Shown here: positions 62,462 through 64,000 of the stretch, piece by piece | Layout: each line of letters starts with the position of its first letter | How positions within the stretch are numbered: the stretch's first letter is position 1 | Source of the DNA: Streptomyces typhae | GTDB taxonomy: Bacteria > Actinomycetota > Actinomycetes > Streptomycetales > Streptomycetaceae | Reading direction: 5' to 3' | DNA: 64,000 nucleotides | Assembly: GCF_009755605.1 (NCBI RefSeq) | Contig: NZ_WPNZ01000003.1 | Location: 124,001 to 188,000 of the forward strand | Position numbers and translations under genes: made by a program | Notes under the pieces: model-generated | The model's input: the letters and a program-made list of their open reading frames with translations, nothing else | Databases searched by the model: none | Told to the model about the DNA's origin: nothing

Positions 62462-62662
62462 ATGACCGACCGAAGGCTGTGGTCGTACAAGGACATCGCG
62501 GCGCACATCCGGGTACAGCCGGACACCGTGCGCTCCTACCGCAAGCACGGACTGCTGCCGGATCCCGACCACGTCGAGGGCGGCAAGCCCTACTGGTACG
62601 CCGACACCATCCGCGCCTGGGTCGCCTCCCGGCCGGGCAACCGCACCCGCCGGAACGGCTGA
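62462..62662 (+). CDS. Small MerR/excisionase-type helix-turn-helix protein (66 aa)
   Basis: ATG 62462 follows GAGGAG by six bases. The protein reads MTDRRLWSYKDIAAHIRVQ, then TVRSYRKHGLLPDPDHVEGGKPYWYADTIRAWVASRPG: a winged helix-turn-helix of the MerR/excisionase kind with the characteristic tryptophans. It has a single DNA-binding domain and no effector domain. It lies upstream of the copper genes but is separated by an own promoter region, so it may regulate something else; it is a typical small Streptomyces DNA-binding protein. Confidence 0.75.
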   Translation: MTDRRLWSYKDIAAHIRVQPDTVRSYRKHGLLPDPDHVEGGKPYWYADTIRAWVASRPGNRTRRNG

Positions 62663-62698
62663 GCGGGGCCGGGACGGACGGCGGACGGCGCGCACTTC

Positions 62699-62727
62699 TT
62701 GGAAAATACCCCCTAGGGGTATAGTGT
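62699..62727 (+). promoter_or_regulatory. CsoR-type operator within a promoter
   Basis: ATACCCCCTAGGGGTAT at 62706-62722 is a near-perfect palindrome with the hallmark core of copper-sensing CsoR operators. It sits between a TTGGAA (-35, 62699-62704) and a TAGTGT (-10, 62722-62727), with 17 bases in between, so apo-CsoR would block RNA polymerase. It controls the chaperone and ATPase genes downstream. Confidence 0.85.
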
Positions 62728-62817
62728 GAAGCATATCGGGGTTCCCTGGCACCACCGGAGCCCCACCGGCATGCCGACACGTCCATCGCGTCCACACCTT
62801 CCCCTGAGGAGAACGAC

Positions 62818-63063
62818 ATGACCGCCAACGCCCAGACCTCGCAGACCGGCTCCGTCACCACGGTGTTCGCGGTGAAGGGGATGACGTGCGGCCACTGCGA
62901 GGGCGCCGTGTCCAGCGAGATCTCGGAGCTGGGCGGCGTCAGCTCGGTCACGGCCGAGGCCGCCACGGGCAAGGTGACCGTGGTGTCCGACGCCGCGCTC
63001 GACGAGGCTGCGGTCCGCGCCGCCGTCGACGAGGCCGGGTACGAGCTCGTCGGCCAGGCCTGA
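62818..63063 (+). CDS. copZ: Copper chaperone, HMA domain
   Basis: The 81-residue product starts MTANAQTSQTGSVTTVFAVKG. The heavy-metal-associated domain motif GMTCGHC lies at residues 21-27, and the rest (VTAEAATGKVTVVSDAALDEAAVRAAVDEAGYELV) is the beta-alpha-beta-beta-alpha-beta fold. It carries Cu(I) to the P-type ATPase encoded next. RBS GAGGAG lies eight bases before the start. Regulated by the CsoR operator upstream. Confidence 0.92.
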   Translation: MTANAQTSQTGSVTTVFAVKGMTCGHCEGAVSSEISELGGVSSVTAEAATGKVTVVSDAALDEAAVRAAVDEAGYELVGQA

Positions 63064-63229
63064 CCGCCGCCACGCCCCTGTCACCCCGCTCCGCCCGCGG
63101 GGCCCCGCGGCACGCCACCCACGGCCGCGGGGCCCGACCCGCTCGCACCTGCGCCGTTCCGGCCCGCCCCTTCCTCGTACGCCGCCCGGATTCCTCGTAC
63201 GCCACCCGGAGAGCTGAAAGAACCCCCTC

Positions 63230-64000
63230 ATGAAGACCTCCGAGGTCGAACTCGCCATCGGCGGAATGACCTGCGCCTCCTGCTCGGCCCGCATCGAGAG
63301 GAAGCTGAACCGCCTGGAGGGCGTGACCGCGTCGGTCAACCTCGCCACGGAGAAGGCGAAGGTGGCCTTCCCCGAAGGGGTGGAGGTCGGCCGGCTCGTC
63401 GCCACGGTGGAGAAGCTCGGCTACTCGGCGCACGAGATCGTCCCGCCCCCGCCGGACACCGGGGACGGCTCGGACCGTGCGGACGGAGGCGCCGCCGAGC
63501 GTCCCGTCACCACCGACCTCACCGAGGCCGACCGGCTGCTGCGGCGCCTGCTGGTCTCGGCGGCCCTCGCGCTGCCCGTCGTCGTCCTCGCGATGGTGCC
63601 CTCGCTCCAGTTCGCGTACTGGCAGTGGCTGTCCCTGACCCTGGCCGCGCCGGTCGTCGTGTGGGGCGGGCTGCCCTTCCACCGGGCGGCGTTCGTCAAC
63701 GCCCGGCACGGCGCCGCGACCATGGACACCCTGGTCTCGCTCGGCACCCTCGCCGCCTTCGGCTGGTCGCTGTGGGCGCTGTTCCTCGGCACGGCGGGCG
63801 AGCCGGGCATGCGGCACGGCTTCGAGTTCACCATCGCGCGCGGCGACAGCTCATCGGCGCTCTATCTCGAAGTGGCCGCGGGCGTCGTCACCTTCATCCT
63901 GCTCGGCCGGTATCTGGAGGCGCGTTCCAAGCGGAAGGCGGGCGCGGCGCTGCGGGCGCTGCTCGAACTGGGCGCCAAGGACGTGTCCGTGCTGCGCCCC
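63230..64000 (+). CDS. copA: Copper-translocating P-type ATPase, N-terminal part (runs off the window)
   Basis: The visible 257 residues start MKTSEVELAIGGMTCASCSARIERKLNR: an N-terminal HMA domain with GMTCASC at 12-18. A Pro/Asp-rich linker follows, then the first membrane helices: RLLVSAALALPVVVLAMVPS, WLSLTLAAPVVVWGGLPFHRAAFV, and MDTLVSLGTLAAFGWSLWALFL. YLEVAAGVVTFILLGRYLEARSKRKAGAALRALLELGAK is the actuator-domain entry. The transport Cys-Pro-Cys and phosphorylation site lie beyond the window. It exports Cu(I). It follows the chaperone by 166 bases. Confidence 0.92.
   Translation, partial: MKTSEVELAIGGMTCASCSARIERKLNRLEGVTASVNLATEKAKVAFPEGVEVGRLVATVEKLGYSAHEIVPPPPDTGDGSDRADGGAAERPVTTDLTEADRLLRRLLVSAALALPVVVLAMVPSLQFAYWQWLSLTLAAPVVVWGGLPFHRAAFVNARHGAATMDTLVSLGTLAAFGWSLWALFLGTAGEPGMRHGFEFTIARGDSSSALYLEVAAGVVTFILLGRYLEARSKRKAGAALRALLELGAKDVSVLRP

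Overview
The window is high-GC actinobacterial DNA, almost certainly from a Streptomyces chromosome. The gene content supports this: WhiB, DUF317, DUF2637 and DUF6415 proteins, an ATP-grasp RiPP locus, XRE/TPR regulators, a TgmA/TgmB-type graspetide, and chains of ATGA/GTGA start-stop overlaps. Bases 1 to about 40,300 form a mosaic accessory island that ends at a tRNA-Arg(TCT)-like gene. Bases about 40,370 to 64,000 look like ordinary chromosome.

Island, left part. A methyltransferase end (1-327) is followed by a leftward operon of an XRE/TPR regulator, a GNAT acetyltransferase and two very small proteins (346-2399). A divergent rightward, translationally coupled operon (2653-6777) holds two unrecognised proteins, two DUF6415-like proteins, a zinc metalloprotease, a 48-residue ORF and a winged-helix/TPR protein. 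After a 580-base region with strong inverted repeats comes a three-gene graspetide cluster (7358-9795): precursor, ATP-grasp ligase and a PIMT-like methyltransferase. That combination is known to give aspartimidylated graspetides. An IS5-family element and an SMI1/KNR4 gene follow, with an extra IS-like end at 11914-11934.

Island, middle part (13044-22497). This is a mobilizable-element backbone: a replication-type DNA-binding protein, a DnaC-like ATPase, WhiB, a DUF2637 membrane protein with an apparent frameshift in a GCGGACC-rich tract, MobC and a relaxase. Next comes a striking 24-base-periodic array of 15-base palindromes (20220-20403), then DUF317 and duplicated-domain proteins. No integrase or TraB is visible.

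Island, right part (22855-39864). This is a composite, partly decayed type I-E CRISPR-Cas island. A leftward cas6e fragment, cas1, cas2 and a three-repeat array come first. A cas3 remnant follows; it has lost its HD and Walker A regions and is frameshifted. An intact rightward Cascade operon (cas8e-cse2-cas7e-cas5e-cas6e) comes next. Then there is a 1302-residue HTH-STAND NTPase with a divergent small membrane protein. Last come a second cas6e pseudogene, cas1, cas2, a five-repeat array with a different repeat, and a two-repeat remnant of a third repeat family. The STAND gene inside this island is the best candidate for an undescribed defence function. The tRNA-Arg(TCT)-like gene at 40223-40295 is probably the recombined attachment site.

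Right of the tRNA lie a decayed FAD-linked oxidase, a long-chain acyl-CoA synthetase, a methyltransferase, a GT-C-like membrane protein, a VWA lipoprotein, an ABC permease with a fused hydrolase/ABC ATPase partner, a threonine-synthase-like PLP enzyme and an APC transporter. A myo-inositol catabolic operon follows (mmsA/iolA, iolD, iolB, a Cgl0159-type aldolase-like protein and iolC), with a divergent sugar phosphate isomerase. A small HTH protein comes next. A CsoR-type operator then precedes copper chaperone and copper P-type ATPase genes; the latter runs off the end.
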